64,000 bases of DNA from Alviniconcha marisindica (lineage: Eukaryota; Mollusca; Gastropoda; Provannidae). The notes beneath the pieces are model-generated. The model made no database searches, was not told where the DNA came from, and saw nothing but the letters and a program-made list of their open reading frames with translations. Below are positions 1 through 14,936 of this stretch, piece by piece. The stretch covers positions 62,001 through 126,000 of the forward strand of contig JABMCL010003091.1 of NCBI GenBank assembly GCA_018857735.1, in the 5' to 3' direction. A program made the position numbers and the translations under genes. The first letter of the stretch is position 1. The number at the start of each line of letters is the position of its first letter.

Positions 1-175
1 TCACTTTGACAGGGAAACAGATAACACAGGAAAGCATCCACTCACTTTGGCAGGGAAACAGTTAACACAGGAAAGCATCCACTCACTTTGGCAGGGAAAC
101 AGTTAACACAGGAAAGCATCCACTCACTTTGGCAGGGAAACGGTTAACACAGGAAAGCATCCACTCACTTCACTA
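1..175. repeat. 41-bp minisatellite (4 copies) starting at a UTP20 splice donor
   Basis: Four near-identical 41-bp units fill 1-164, followed by a partial unit. Read on the minus strand, each unit starts with the GTGAGTGGATGC of the intron's own 5' splice site. The array runs to the window edge, so its full length is unknown. Confidence 0.95.
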
Positions 176-243
176 TCTTGCTGCATAGGCACCGGCACGC
201 TGACAGGGAACAGGGTCAGGATGTGCAGGGTGGACAGGCGCAC
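169..243 (-). CDS. UTP20: UTP20 exon 19 (last in window)
   Basis: Acceptor GTTTCAG|GTGCGC; encodes VRLSTLHILTLFPVSVPVPM then QQDSE, donor GAA|GTGAGT. The donor opens directly into a 41-bp minisatellite that repeats the GTGAGT. Confidence 0.9.
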
Positions 244-3200
244 CTGAAACAAAACAAATCCTTTCACTTGCACAGACATTTCTTTCTCTTTTTTCTTTTT
301 AACATTGGGTTGCCAAGGAGTCACGATTGAATACACACTGTACGCATGCCCAATCAATGTACATCACAAGCTTCTTCTTTTTTAAAACATTGGGTTGCCA
401 TGGAGTCAGGGTCGAATACACACTGTACGCATGCCCAATCAACGTACATCACAAGCCGAGCAGCTACACCCACAGGTCTACGCAAAAGGTGTATGGCACA
501 GCCTGGTCTGCCACTAATTAAAAAAACTTTTGCTCAACGATATTTTCCATTTACAAACAGCCATCACCATTATAGGCACAAAAGTGTGGAGGAAGTAAAT
601 GAAAATACTCAAACAGCAGTGAACAGTCATAGCTCCCTCCCTCCAACCCCCATCCCCTCTGGACCCAATCTTTCAAACTGGCATCATCAACAGGTGCACC
701 AAGTCCTTGGCAACTGAAAGTAAAGACACTGGCAAGCGAAAATGAAATGCAATATCCCTAACAACTGACAATGAAGTCCTGGCAACCGAAAATGAAGTCC
801 CTTACAACTGAATATGGAGTCCAAAAATGAAGTCCCTGGCAACCGAAAATGAAGTCCATAACAACTGAAAATGAAGTCTGAATATGAAGTCCCTGGCAAC
901 CAAAAATGAAATCCCTGGCAAACAGAAAATGTGTATCACACAAAGTTAAACAAAGTACTCTCACCCCCAATGTCCAAAGTGGCATTTGAGACTTGCTCAG
1001 ATCAGTTCCACTGCAAAAAGTGATGCAAAACTAGACAAAGCCTTTTCACTTGGATATTCTAGCCACACTGACAAGCACAGCCTACTTGATTGTGATGCTG
1101 TCCTCAGCAAGTTTCTCTACTTGCTCCTAGAGCACCTGGAATGCTTCAATGTATTCTCCCCATCCGTGCAGGCACACGCTGTCTCCTCCTTACCTTGTGG
1201 GACCAGGAGACAAGGTTGGGTTCCAGCAAGGGGTACAGTTCCAGCAGCAAGTCGGGGGTCAGGGGGTCATCCTTTTCAAGGTCAGACATCAAGGTCAAGT
1301 ACAGGTCTGTCGCGTGGAGAACCGAATAGCTGCCTGGGTGAGACCTGAAACAGAAGAAAACAAAACGCTAGTACTGTATTTTTTACACATGATACCAGGT
1401 ACAGATGTGGAAAGATAGAGGGCCCTTCTCCCCAAACACTGTAGATATATGTGTATGTGTGTCTCTGTATATACTCTCTCTCTCTATTTTTCTACATATC
1501 AGGAACTTAGCTGAGAAACACTGACAAACAAGCAGCAAACAGTGTGTCAGTAAACGTGTCCATATAGTTTGCCTATCACCTAAAACCAGGATGAAATTAC
1601 CATGATCATTTACATAAAATATATATAATACTAGTGAACTAAAAGGCGGGTGCAAATGCATGGGGAGGGGAGTGCACATGTATGGGGGAGGGGGTTTGTG
1701 ATGGTGTGTGCACGCCAGTGCATGGGTGGGTGGGGGGGTTTGTGTGTGTGGGGGTGCAGGGTATGTGTGTGTGTGTGCATGGGGGTGCATATGTGTGTAA
1801 GCATTTATGAGTGTGCCCGCACAGGTGTGTTCCTGTTACAACACTCATGCATGCCTACATTTTGGAGTGTAAGCAGCTGTGTGCAGTGCATCTGCATGTG
1901 CATGCATCTGTGCAGACATATTCGAGGCAGGTGCATGCCTATGAGTCAGCAGGACAACTTACTTCAACACAGCGACGACATCTTCAACAGGCAAAAGGTC
2001 AGCAACTTCAACGCCGTCTCTCAGAACCAGCAGCGACACCACAGCTTGATGCATCACAAACAGTACACCATCTGCATAACAGAAAACATACTCCACAAAT
2101 CAGACAGCATAACACCCCAAATTTATCACCAAAAGCACATTTACAGTTAAAATCAAAGTGTCACTCATTTAGATTCCAACCGCATTGAAAGGTTCACAAG
2201 AATGGTATTTATTAGTCCAAAACATAACAAGCCTATTTCTGGGTAATCCCCCTTTTCAAGCTACAAAACAACACTTAAACAACAGTCGAACGGTAGCAAA
2301 TGAGATGTAATATTCATCTGCTGTGGTTGAGCTATGCTGTTTTCATGTCTAGCGCTTGGAAGTCATTCTTGTTTCAGATTTTTCTGTCATTCATTTGTTT
2401 AGTGCTTGGAAGTCAGTCTTGTTTCAGATTTTTTTTTGTCATTCATTTATTTACTCCTTTTTAAACGAGGTCACAGTACAGTAAAGGGAACAGCTGTTAA
2501 TCTTGCCATGGCAGCTGTGGGAAAACTGCATAGGTGACCACAAAACAAAAAAAGGTGGTTGTGTTGCTGATCCTTTGTCATCAACTAGGCAACTGGGCAG
2601 GCTGGGTTTGATCATCAGCCTTGGTAGCTTGGTGGCCAAGTCTAGGAGGGCAACTCTATCATCACCTAGGCAACCAGGCAGGCTGGGCTCGATCATCAGC
2701 CTTGGTCGGTCGGAGGGCGGGGATAGCTCAGTGGTTAGAGCACCGGATGTGTGATTGAAAGGTCATGGGTTCAAATCCCTGCAGGAGCGGTGGATAACTT
2801 TCTTCTCCAGGGTCAACTTTCTGTGCTGACTCTTATTTCGGTGTCCGTTCCACCCCCCGTGTTACTGCAGTAGCACGTAAAAGATCACAGTCATTCTGCC
2901 AAAAGTGCAGGTGGCAGGTTGCAGCTAAACACGCATGCACCTTATGTATGTGGCTTTGCATGTGGTGACATGGTGCATGGTGTACACAGAACTTGCGCCA
3001 AGATGGCAGCAGTTTCATGTGGCACCAGCCATGCCAGCGCTGTAAGTACACCACTTCGGTGGATATTAAAAAAATGTGCTATAAAAAGCTCGTCACTCAT
3101 GAAGACTCACATGTGAGCGCAGTGAGTCTGCTCAAGAGAGCGGAGAATAGCGCTATATAAGCAATCATCAATGTCTAGGAGAAGGGCAACTCTATCATCA

Positions 3201-6200
3201 CCTAGGCAACCGAGTAGGCTGGGCTCGATCATCCACCTTGGTCGCTTGGTGGCCAAGTCTAGGAGGAGGGCAACTCTAATTCCTTCAGTCCAGGAAAAGG
3301 ACAACTCTGATTACAAACTCCACGAGCACCAGGTGTGCTGAACAGCCTGAAGGCATGAAGATCCTGGGTCCATGGACATAATTATCTGAGGACCTAGAGA
3401 CCAGCAAAGAAACAGGCTGAAACGAAACTTCAGAAGGAGCCTACTACCCACCTTTCTGGTCTTGGGGGACTTCTGGCAAAGTCTTCTGCAGACACTGCCA
3501 GGCTGTGGCAATGGCTCTGGCAGATGTGCTGGCATCCAGGGTGCTGCGTGACACAGAGAAAGCATTGCTTGTATGATCAGACTGACACGTCAGATTACAC
3601 AGACAGACCGGCTGTTGCAGCGCTGCCAGTGTATGTAATCATATCAAGAGAGAACCTTTTGACGCAAACACATCATTAGTTTTATTCCAAAAAAGAAACA
3701 TTAAGGAGGGACAGGTAGAGTGAATGAGTGTGTGTGTGTTTGTATCTTTTTGTCTGCGTGTGCATGAATGTGTGTGGGTGGGTGTGCGCGCACGCACATA
3801 TGCATGCATGCATAAATAAATATATATGAAATGATTTTTAATTTATGTACACAGTCATCTGAGAATTACATTCATTTTGTGTCTGCACTGCTTTCACAAA
3901 CAGAATGTACTTAAACCTGCTTGTATGAAACAATTTTTGTCATTTAATGATCAACGCATTCATAGTCATTGTACACATTACCTTGCATTTCAAAACTGCT
4001 ATTTACCTTGCCTTCAAGCATCATTTCTTTTCACAACCGCTATTTCTATCAACACGCCAGCCTATCAACTGCCAAGGGCAGAGTGCCACACAAATAGAAA
4101 CAATCACAGGTATTGTCCTGGACACCCTTTCTGTGGAGTTACCCTTACCTGACGTGTGGCAGACACACCAAGGCAGACAGCAGCTCACTCAGGCTCTCTG
4201 GCTCCGACAGCTGTGATGCTACCTTCCTCTGGGTCGATTCCGCCACAGAATGCATGTGCTGTACAAATGTGCTCTTGTGGCTGCAAACAAACCGCAGTCA
4301 GAGAGTAATTGGTTTATATTGTCCTGCCTGTCGATCAGACACTATCAGCATCTTTTTTCGCTATCAGCATCTTATTGATTCCAGCCAGAATGTCGGGGCT
4401 AAAGAAACCGTTTTCACTGTACTGTAGTGTAGTGTACTTTATTCATACATCCTGCCCTTGTCCACTGTGGAGAAATACACCTGCAGAGAATTTTCAGGTG
4501 TGGCTGTTTTCACTGTACTGTGGTGTACCTCATTCATACAACCTGCCCTTGGACATGCCTAACTTGTACCCACTGAAGAGCTGACCCATGACATATCTAA
4601 CTTGTACCCACAGGACAGCTGATATGTACTGGATCTAATCATGCTGGATCTAACTTGTACCCTCCAGGCATCTTATATACACTGGATCTAACTTGTACTC
4701 TCCAGACAGCAGACACATGCCAGGTCTAACATGTACCTTCCAGACAGCAGTTTCCACACCAGTACACTATCAAATGAAAAAAGGCAAAAAGAACAAAAAT
4801 ATGTCTCCAACGAAGTCCAATAAAACAGACGTAGGTACAGCTCCAGCTACCAACAAGAGAAGATGAACTCCCCTTTGTCGATGCGAGGTACAGCAAATCA
4901 TCATGAAACTCATTCAATTACATCAAGGAGCTCACGGCATGGAAACCAAAAATGCCGAAATAATCCTAGATCATCGTACACGTCTTGTGGATTTATTCAG
5001 TCACCAAACTTACAATCTCTCCAAGTCAGATTGTGCACATGTACTGAACCAGTCTTTAGGCAGCCATCATGAATCATGTATCAAACAGCTCGAGTTCATA
5101 CCCAGCGGCAAGCTAACACCAGTGCAAAGCAGCTTACGCGTGGGGGGAAGTGTTATAAACTATGACCATGATCAGGTTGTCAGTAGCCACTGTAACCGCT
5201 TCACTGGCCACAAAAATATCACTTATGCTTTTATAGTTTTTAACCATTGTTTAGGACAGCGTAAATGGCATTGTAACCATTCTATGAAATCGTCTCCAGT
5301 GAGTCCACCTGCAGATCGGTTTCAGCTGTGGACAATTTCTACTGCTTGTCACTTCCTCCACCTATCCTCGCTGCACATGTTCAAAGTCTAGAGAGCATAC
5401 CTGGAGAGCACCGTCAGGTGCCGACAATCTCCACCTACCCTCGTTGCACACGCCCAAAGTCTAGAGAGTACACCTGCAGGGCGCTGAGATGACTGCCGTC
5501 CTCAGGTGCGGGCAGCTTCTGCAGAATTATGTCCGCCACCAGGGACAGCATCTGTCGCTGCTCAGTGGGAGATGCTGTGTCAAAGTGACGTGACAGGAAC
5601 GCCAGCAGCCCTGGCAACACATCCTGAAAATGTGCAGCCAAAGAAGTAGATTCAAGGCAGGGACATATGACATCCAGGCAACACATCTCTAAAACACAGT
5701 CCTGATACGCACTAGGCAGATACAGGTGGGCAGAGGAGAAAACAGTTTTGCTTTCTTTTTCTTGAGAAAATAGTTTGCTATCTTTTCTGTTATCTGTTTT
5801 TGCTTTTTGTTGTTGTCTACTTGGAAGGAGGTAGGCAGGGCAAGTGGCTGTTTTTTTGTTTTTGAACAAGCAAGAAAGAATTTCATACTATTAACCAAAT
5901 GTCACAGAATGGTGGATAACAATTATTATTGAATATCTTTACCTTTTCAAAGAGTGGTGACTTGACCAGTGACAAGGTAAATTCTTTGACCTCGTCCAAC
6001 GTAAAGTCTGCTGCAAAAACCTGGAAGTGTAAACAAAACTGACGATGATCTGGCAATGGTATGCATTTCAATGACTCTTCATGATCTCCAAATCCTTCAC
6101 CTACAGTGACACTTTGGTAAGGCCTGCAAACAGCAGTGTCAAGTGTACTACATGGGCTAGCCAGTGTGTTGTTTTCTGTCAAGTTCAATCAGCAGAATAA

Positions 6201-9200
6201 CAGTTCAACTTGGGTTTAAGAAAAAAAGAACAAAAAATGAAAGCAGGGGTGATTCGTTTTTATTATTATCAAGGAACACAGAAAAAGAAAAGATTTTTTT
6301 TGTGTGCTTTACAATCCACTTAAATCAAAGTTAAAATAAACTGTTTTAAAACTCAAGTGTGGCAAAGCCAAATTTGCAAAGCCGAACATGATCCCAAGCT
6401 AAAACCAGCCAGTCTACAGCCCTGAGACAGACTACGCAGGGGTGTGCCTTACACATATATATATAGTATCGCATGACATTGCCCTTTACATAAAGGCACA
6501 CCAGGGGGAAATGAAATTCCCAGAGACGTAGGGACATGTTGCCCACCCCCCAATCCTAATCATCCATACGCACAACCTTCCTGAAATAACGGTCTGATAT
6601 ACTTGTTATTATTTGTCAAAGGCAGACAATTGAATTTCCTTTCTAAGGATTAATAAAGTATTATTGTATTGTGTTGTATTGTATAAAAGCTGTGGGTTAT
6701 TTAAATCACACTGAATGTGTCACTGTTATGTCAGTGGGTTTGTGACTGTCATTATATACAAATTAATATCTATATATACCCGTCCCCCCAAAAAAACCAC
6801 AACCCCCTCAATCACTAAAAATGACCCCACAAGGAAGTTGTAAACAAATGAGCGTGGTTTGTTTAAGCAGGTTGCACTGACCAGAGCCATCAGCCGGGCG
6901 GTCACCTCCACTGACAGACGGTCACTGCCATGCAGAAGCAGGCTGGACGTCACGGTCAGCAGGTCAGAGGCCAAGCTCTCTGCCCCGTCTGCTTTTGGCA
7001 TGTCTTTCAAGACTGTACACAGCACCTGGACATTAAAATAAAACAGTAACAGTTAGTACCCCTTTTTTGTGGTTTAGGTCTCCTCCTGACTTTACCAAAT
7101 ACAGACTTGTTAAAATATATTAGATTTTTTAAGCAATAAGTATATAATCTCCCTATAGCGACAGGTACATAACCTCCCTATAGTGATGGGTACATAATCT
7201 CCCTATAGTGATAGGTATATAATCTCTCTATAGCAATAGGTGTTTAAATGTGATTTCTGTACAGTGTGCCCAGCTCCATTTTTGTTGTTGTTACAGGTTC
7301 ACACTTCGTAACTATTTCATTATTCCTATTTTCAAACCACAAACCTTGGCCACAGCAGAAGGGTCCGACACAATGCTGCCCTTGTTGTGAGTCAACCAGA
7401 TGTCGGTCATGCGCAACAGGCAACACAAATGAGCGATTCGCTGTGATCTTTTCGCAGGCTTTTCAGCCTTCTTGTCACTGAGGCACAGCTTGTGAGCCTC
7501 TGACACCGCATCCTGAAAATTTAAAAAAAGAGCCAGGTGAGCCAGGTAAGTAAGTGACTGAACGCTGACATCCTGTCAACTGCTCAGGGTCATTTCAGGA
7601 CGATGTGAGCAACAGATCAAAAAATTGTCATGCACTGCACAAAAGGGTGGACTCCAGACAGTGGACACTTTTCAGCAACAAATGCTGGACCGTTCAGTAT
7701 GGTCATGGCTTGAAGAGCAATGCTTTTAAAAGCATGTAAAATAAAACAGAGATGTAGGAACTGGGGAAGAGGGAGATTATATACCTATCATTAACAGCTG
7801 AAAGATGCCACGACTGGTAAAGCTTTACGGACGCTAGGTAAACATACAAAAAAAAATCAATTCCCTCTTCCTCTTTAACAGAGCAAAGCAGATGGTGGAC
7901 ACGGGTAAATCATTCTGAGCTGCCAGCAAGGCTGGACATACATATTTTACACTGCCAATACTGAGCGCTGCAAGAATGAAACCGCCAAACCATCTCAACA
8001 GCACTTTAAGAATCCTGCGAGAGGCAATTCAGTGTTGACAGGCTCATAAATACACCCCCTGCACCACCCACAAAACAACAACAACAAACTCCAGACAAAT
8101 AGCAACACGAGAAACAACAATTTCTCAAAACAGAAGGAAACAAGACATACTCTGGACAGAGCTGGACTGACAGACAGCTGGACACAGTGATTCCAGCATA
8201 CCCCCCCCACCCCCCACCCCCCATTTTTTATGGGGGATATAAAAAGGAAGTGGCACGTCTAAGTGGTGGGTGAGCCGATTTGGCCTCGGTAAGGCATTGT
8301 TAGGCTGGTAAGGCAGAGGGACCTCAGTTCAAATCTGCTTCAGCTCCCCTTTCTCTTCAAAAGTTGTGGTTTGCAGACACTATCTTGTGACTTTATCCCT
8401 CACAATTAATGAAACCTTAAACTGGCTCTCATCGCTGCCCATCTTAATGCAGGAGTCATTCCGGTGGTGACAGTGTCGTGGAAGGTATATAATCTCCCTC
8501 TTCCCCCAACTCCATACCCACTTCTCCCCACCCCTAATGAGCCTTACGGTTTCTGTGGATGCTAAGCGCCATGTTTACTAAGCGGTGAAGGTCTTGGACT
8601 GGTGATTAAGAGACTGCTGTTTGACATCCCTGTCACTTAGTAACCTTCTCCCCACCTCCCCTTAGCCTGAGGGTGGTGAGCTAAATGTCCAGTCCTTTGG
8701 ATAGGATGAATAAAAACAAGAGCTTGCATACATTAATTAACCCAAAGCTGGGGGGAGGATTATGGATGGCAGAATTATCTAGCATCTCCACCCATGTCAG
8801 GGATCAACCAGCAGGCTGGGTAGCTAGTGCACCTCAGCTCCAGCTGGCTTTCCCCTGGAAAGCAACCCAAATTTCCTGTAACGAAAGCACCCCAAATTTC
8901 CTGTGGAAAAAAAAGGTCGGTTAAAAGCAGACCAAATGTTTGTGTGTGAGCATGCACGCATGCGCACACATACACACACACAGCTCACCAGAAGCGTTGT
9001 CCACATGTGCCTGGCTTGTTCCCGATTGGTGTAAGCAGCACAAGCGCTCATCATGTGACTGACGGTCTCTTCCACCAGGGCGGGAGGCAACTCTGCACTC
9101 TTCCCCTTGGATGGCTGGGGTCCAAGTTTGAGCAGAATGGACTGAAATACCTGCCGGAACACTCCAGTAGGTAAACATTTTTTTTTTTTTTTTTTTTTAA

Positions 9201-12200
9201 ATCTTGCAGTCAAACCCAAATTTACTTCAATTTCAACATCTGCCATATCTACAAAAACTATTTTGTGCCACAGATTGCATGCGAAGGCGCAGAAACATCG
9301 TCATGCAAAATGGATGAACAGCGCTCGTCAACTCCCAACTTCCTTGTCAAATGTAGCACTGTGCTAACTCTGTGACCAGCAGGAAGGTAGACGTACTTTA
9401 CAACTCATTCCCTGCATCGTTAAGTATTATGATGTCCTTTGGAAAGTACCTTCCCCCTTGCCTATCACCCTGATATAACCGCACTGGTTGACTGGGCGTA
9501 AAACACCAACTTACTTACTTACTTACTCCCCCTTGCCTGGTACAACCTCCTCCTTGAAATTCTCGCTTTGCATGCCTTCTTATGTGGAGCTAACTTCTCA
9601 AAATGAACATTTCCAATTAGCTTCATGCTCCTCCAAGATTATCTTTGGAAGGCAGTTGTGCCACCAGTGCTGATGCTTTGGGGAGCAGGATAGCTCAGTG
9701 GTTAGAGCGCTGGACTCATGATTGAAAGGTCGCGGGTTCAGATCCCTGCAGGAGTGGCAGGAGAATTTTCTTCTCCAGGATCAACTTTATGTGCTGGCTC
9801 TTATTTTGGTATCCGTTCCACCCCCGTGTTACTGCAGTAGCATGTAAAAGGTCCTGGTCATTCTGCCAAAAGTGCAAGTGGCAGGTTACAGCTAAACACG
9901 TATACACCTTATGTATGTGGCTTTGCATGAAGTGACATGGTGCATGGCTGTATGGTGTCCACAGAACTTGTGCCGAGACAGTACACCACTTCAGTGGATA
10001 TTCAAAAACGCGCTATAAAAAGCTAGCCACTCATGTAGAATCACATGCGAGCGCAGTGAGTCTGCTTGAGAGTGGATAATAGCACTATAAAGGGAAAGGG
10101 TTCCAAAGACTGCAGTGTCAGGGTTCCAGGTGAGATCAAAAGATCAAGAGATCTTAGAGGAGGGAGGTGGAGCTGGACCCTCAACTTAGCCCAGAAGAGA
10201 TCATGAGTAGGGAGGTGGAGCTGGGCTAAGAAAGCTGGACTTCCTTTGCTTGAGTTGTCCAAGTTGTTCTCAACAGCAGTGCAACGGACATTGTCTTTGT
10301 GACTCTGCCAAGCACAGCAGTTGAAACAGCAATTGCGCAGTGCACAAGTCGCTGGGCAATGGCGAGGGGACACCGCCTTAACACTTCCATTGTTCTGGCG
10401 GCGGTCCACGGTCTCTCCTGTCTTTTTCGGGCGGTTTCCGCGGTCAAGTTCCCACTCTGTCCCCATCCCTAATAGGCCATCTCGCCTCCATGGACGTAAA
10501 GCACCAAGAAAGACTGCAGTGACACAGTGAAAGGCGCATTTTTTCATACCTGCCCACTGATGGTGTGGAAGTGTTCCTTGATGCCTTTCATCATCTCAAA
10601 CAGCAGCTGACCCAGACCCTCCGTTTTCTGCAGACAGTAACAAAGTCAGGGAAACAAAATGATGCATATGCTGCCCTACCTCAGGCCATGCATACATAAA
10701 GAAGATACTGATAACAACGACAATGATGCTGAAGGAGGATATAAAGATGATGGTGATGATAATAAAGGAGGAGGAGGAAGTAGAGACAGAGGAAGAGGGG
10801 AAGAAGAAGAAAGAAGAGGAAGAAGATGTAGTACAAGGAGTCAAGTATCTCCCTGAAACCCCTCCCCCCGCCCCCCCACAAAAAAAAAAACAACAATCTA
10901 GCAACAACAACCAAGAAACAACATTCAATCAACACAACACACAAAAACAAAAAACAATCAACATACAGTACTCTTTTTTGGTGTGCTTTGAGACACAGAT
11001 GCATGATGCATGCATGTGAGGTGCTGGACTAGGTCTTGCAGTTTTAGAGTGAGCTCTTCAACCTAAACAAAAGGTGATGCCCGACTACCTTGCACGCTCC
11101 AGCTAATGCACATCAGGAATATTTTTCCTCGTTTACGTGTAGTCCAAAGAAGATATGTTTTTATGTATTTATAGGAAATAAAGATCTCTGCCCTCCATAT
11201 GCACCATAGCAGATGAGTGAGGAGCTACACAGGTACAGATTTATCAGTCCTTCACTCCTCTTCCTGTTATTACTACCCAGCTGGCTATTAACACCATCAG
11301 TATCACTATGATCATTCTAACTGACGGAGTCATTATCACTGAGCATTCAAGCTAAGGGAATCATGTGCTATAAAAGCGGACATCATCATTATCCCTTGTA
11401 AAAAAAAAAAATCTGTTTCATTTCATTGAAAATGAAAGGGACAAAGACAAGCACCAAAGGTGTATAATATTTTAAGCCCTGCAGATTGAAACTGTGCATA
11501 ACTACCTCTGGGTTTTGTGTCAAATCCATGAAGAGGAAGTTCAGCAAGGCATCATGGTCTTTCACCTGAAACAGTTACAAAAAAGAAAAAGAATTAACAA
11601 CAACAACAACAACAACAAAAAGTGCAATATATACAGACACTAACACACATGATATAAATAACAGTTATGAGGGGGGAAAATGGAGACATCAAAAACAGTT
11701 GCACCACACTCCATATCTGAACTGCAATCCTAATAATAATAATAATGCTCTCAGTCTGCATTACCGCTCTCCACTACCGTGTCTCCAATTATGCTATTAT
11801 ATAATTGTACATAATGTAATTTCATATTCATTATGAAACACACACAAAAGAGCTCTATACTAATTTCATATTTACACTTGTTACAAATCAAAAGTTCATT
11901 ATCATTCCCATTTTAACATCTGAGCAGTTTGTTTGCATCTACACAAAAACATGCATACACACACACATCATACTGACAACCTTTTTGTTTTTCAGAAAAT
12001 GGTCTTTACTACTGACCTTTCTCATGAGAAAAGCAAAGCTTTCTGAAGCAAATCTTTGGATGTAGTCCTTATTGTTCTCTGTCAGCAGTGAGGAAAAGTA
12101 CCTGGACGAAAAAGAACCTGCAGTAAAAGCGCTGCTCCCCTAATGCATTAATGTATAAGATTGAACAACAGCTTTCATTTCCCACTGGGATGAATAAAAT

Positions 12201-14846
12201 ATATTGTTATCATTAAAAAAACTGCACTGAAGGGAACAAATGGCGCACCAAAGTGAGCCTGCGAGCAGTTTGGCCTCCTTCAGGTTTTGTTTGAACACTG
12301 ACCACAGCAGAAAAATAATAATAATGTATCTGCTATTTTTCTAAACTGGAGCTCATAGCCTAGTAGTATTACAACAGGAAAAATATCAGAAAGGAATGGA
12401 CAGAAACAATAACAAATTTTAAAACATTACGTAAATGCACAATGGCAAGGACAGCAAGCCGTACATACCACCAACCGCCTTTCATCTCCTTGCTGCTCAA
12501 CAAGAGCCATACCAAAAAAAAGCCTAACTCTTACTGAAAATGTTGCAGAATCTTCTGTAAAAAAAAAAAGTCAGGTGAATGGACTGTGGCAGAAAAATGC
12601 CAACACAGAGAGCAAGAGAAATAAGTAGTTTACAGAAAAATGCCAACACAGAGAGCAAGAGAAATAAGTAGTTTACAGAAAAATGCCAACACAGAGAGCA
12701 AGAGAAATAAGTAGTTTACAGAATAATGCCAACACAGAGAGCAAGAAAAATGTCAACACAGAGAGCAGGAAAAACAAGCATTTTACAGAAAAATGTCAAC
12801 ACAGAGAGCAGGAAAAATAAGCACTTTACAAAAAAATGCCAATACAGAAAACAAGAACAATAAGCTTTTTACACCAATGCCTCGCACTCACCCATACACG
12901 GTCTGGATGTTCTGCACAAGGTAGCGCCATAGAAACTTGTACAAGAACGCCATGGTCACGAACACTTTCTCCAGTTTGTCAGGGTCTTTAGCATTGGCAT
13001 TGAGCAGCTGGACCAGAATCTCAAACACTTCCTGAAAGTGCGTGTAGAAGTCTGGCCCCATGTCACGCCCCATCTGCACGACCAGGCTGAAATCAAAGCA
13101 GATGCAAGTCAAGAAACTTAATCGTAGGATGTTTAACACCAGTTCATGGAACATGAAGTGTCTCTCAGTGCAAAGCATTACAGTTTCTTTCTGTTGACAG
13201 ATAAAGTCTAAATAAAAATACCACTCAAATATAAGGTTCAGATTCATGGAAAATATGCTACTGCATTAAATTCATGCTTTCTTTCAGTTCTATGACTGAA
13301 AACATGCCAAAAGTCTCTTCATAATTTTACTATACTTGAAAGTGAAAGACAGATAACTTAGAAACTGAATTTCAAACTTTTATCAAAATGACAATTCCTT
13401 CATCTGTGGTGACCTTTTATTTTATGATAATGTCGATAATGATGGCAACGATGACGATGACGTCTCTGTAATGTGGACGTGTCTGTGCAGCATGTAAGCA
13501 TATTCACTGTACTTGCAGAGGTGAAAACTAATGCAGCATTAAGACGCTAGAAAAGAAAAGAAAATGTCTTTGGTGAACAGTTACTGGGGACCACAAGCAA
13601 ACACAGGCTGGCCTGAAAAGAAACAAAATGCACAAATACTTCCATTTGGAGATTTTGTACTGTTGCTTCTCAATAGTTAGGCAAAAAATAAAAAAATACT
13701 TTCTGCTTCAAATCTGAGCTCCTTAGGGCAGACCCATGTTTCGTTCTCTCTTTAGCAATGAACAGCAAAAAGAAGGGAGAAAAAAGGCTGGCAAATGACA
13801 TGATACACACTTCCACTACGCTGTACACATGCTCACCTCTTTATAGACAACACACACAAAATGGCAGTGCTCAACTTTCAAACATTGATTCTGAACAAGA
13901 CAGACCATGCACAGCTGAACTGAAAGACAGCTTTGAGTGTATTTTGTTCACTCCATCCCTGTAAACAGGTCCCATGCTGTTTCTTGATTATTGGGGTCTC
14001 TCTTAACAACAGAAATTGAAAACCTGGTTTTCTGGGAATAAGCTACATCTTCACTCATGTTCCACACTGCCTGCCTTGACAAGCTTTTTTTTCCCAGAGG
14101 AAGGCACAGCCTGTGCAACTACTAGCACCGTTTATAATAATAATAGATTATTTATGGGACCCCATCCCAAAAGAGCCCAGGGTGCTTACAGAGACATAAA
14201 GATCCACTCATTTCATCACACACACACACACACCATTTGACTGCATTGTTAGAATTTGAAAATGATCTAGGACTCCACACTGGGTTTTTTGTTGTTGTGC
14301 AGGTTTCAGCCGTACTATACTTACTCAAGAAGAGGCTCAAGGGCGAGAGTGTTGTCAACGAGCAAGTGTTTCTTCAGGGTGGCCACGATATCTTCCTACA
14401 ACACAGCACACATCATGAACAAAGGACAAAGCAGAGCATCAGAATTAATCAAAGCAACTAACCTTCTAAAAGCATTCTTCTCCAACAGGCAGAAGAGATC
14501 CAAAAAAAATTAAATTCAGAGTAAAGATTCTGCATGTGTTTTCCCATTAAAATAAGCTGCTTCTTTATAAGCCTCAAGCACCTCAAAAAAAAAAAAAAAA
14601 AAAAAGTTTTTGCTTTCAAATACCTTGTTGATTTTTGGGAAACATTTATTTGTTTGTCATATTCATAAAACAAAGTTCTTTTCCCAGTTTGCTACAGTGA
14701 ACTAGCACACATGATGTGGGCTTGTGCCGCTTGCAGCCAAACATCAATAATCAAAGTGGTTGTAGAGAGCAACAGGCAATCTATGGCACTTGATGTGTCT
14801 CTACAACCGATCCTGCAAAACTCACCATGACAGGCTTGAGTAATCA

Positions 14847-14936
<90 letters not shown>

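Noticed and set aside
2717..2790. A tRNA gene
   Set aside because: It has A and B boxes but a poor anticodon arm, and the same SINE body follows in each copy. Several near-identical copies show it is a retroposon head.
5474..5476. Donor CTGCAG|GTGTAC as the end of UTP20 exon 14
   Set aside because: It leaves phase 0, while exon 15 needs phase 2. The GG|GTAGGT site 35 bp downstream restores the frame.
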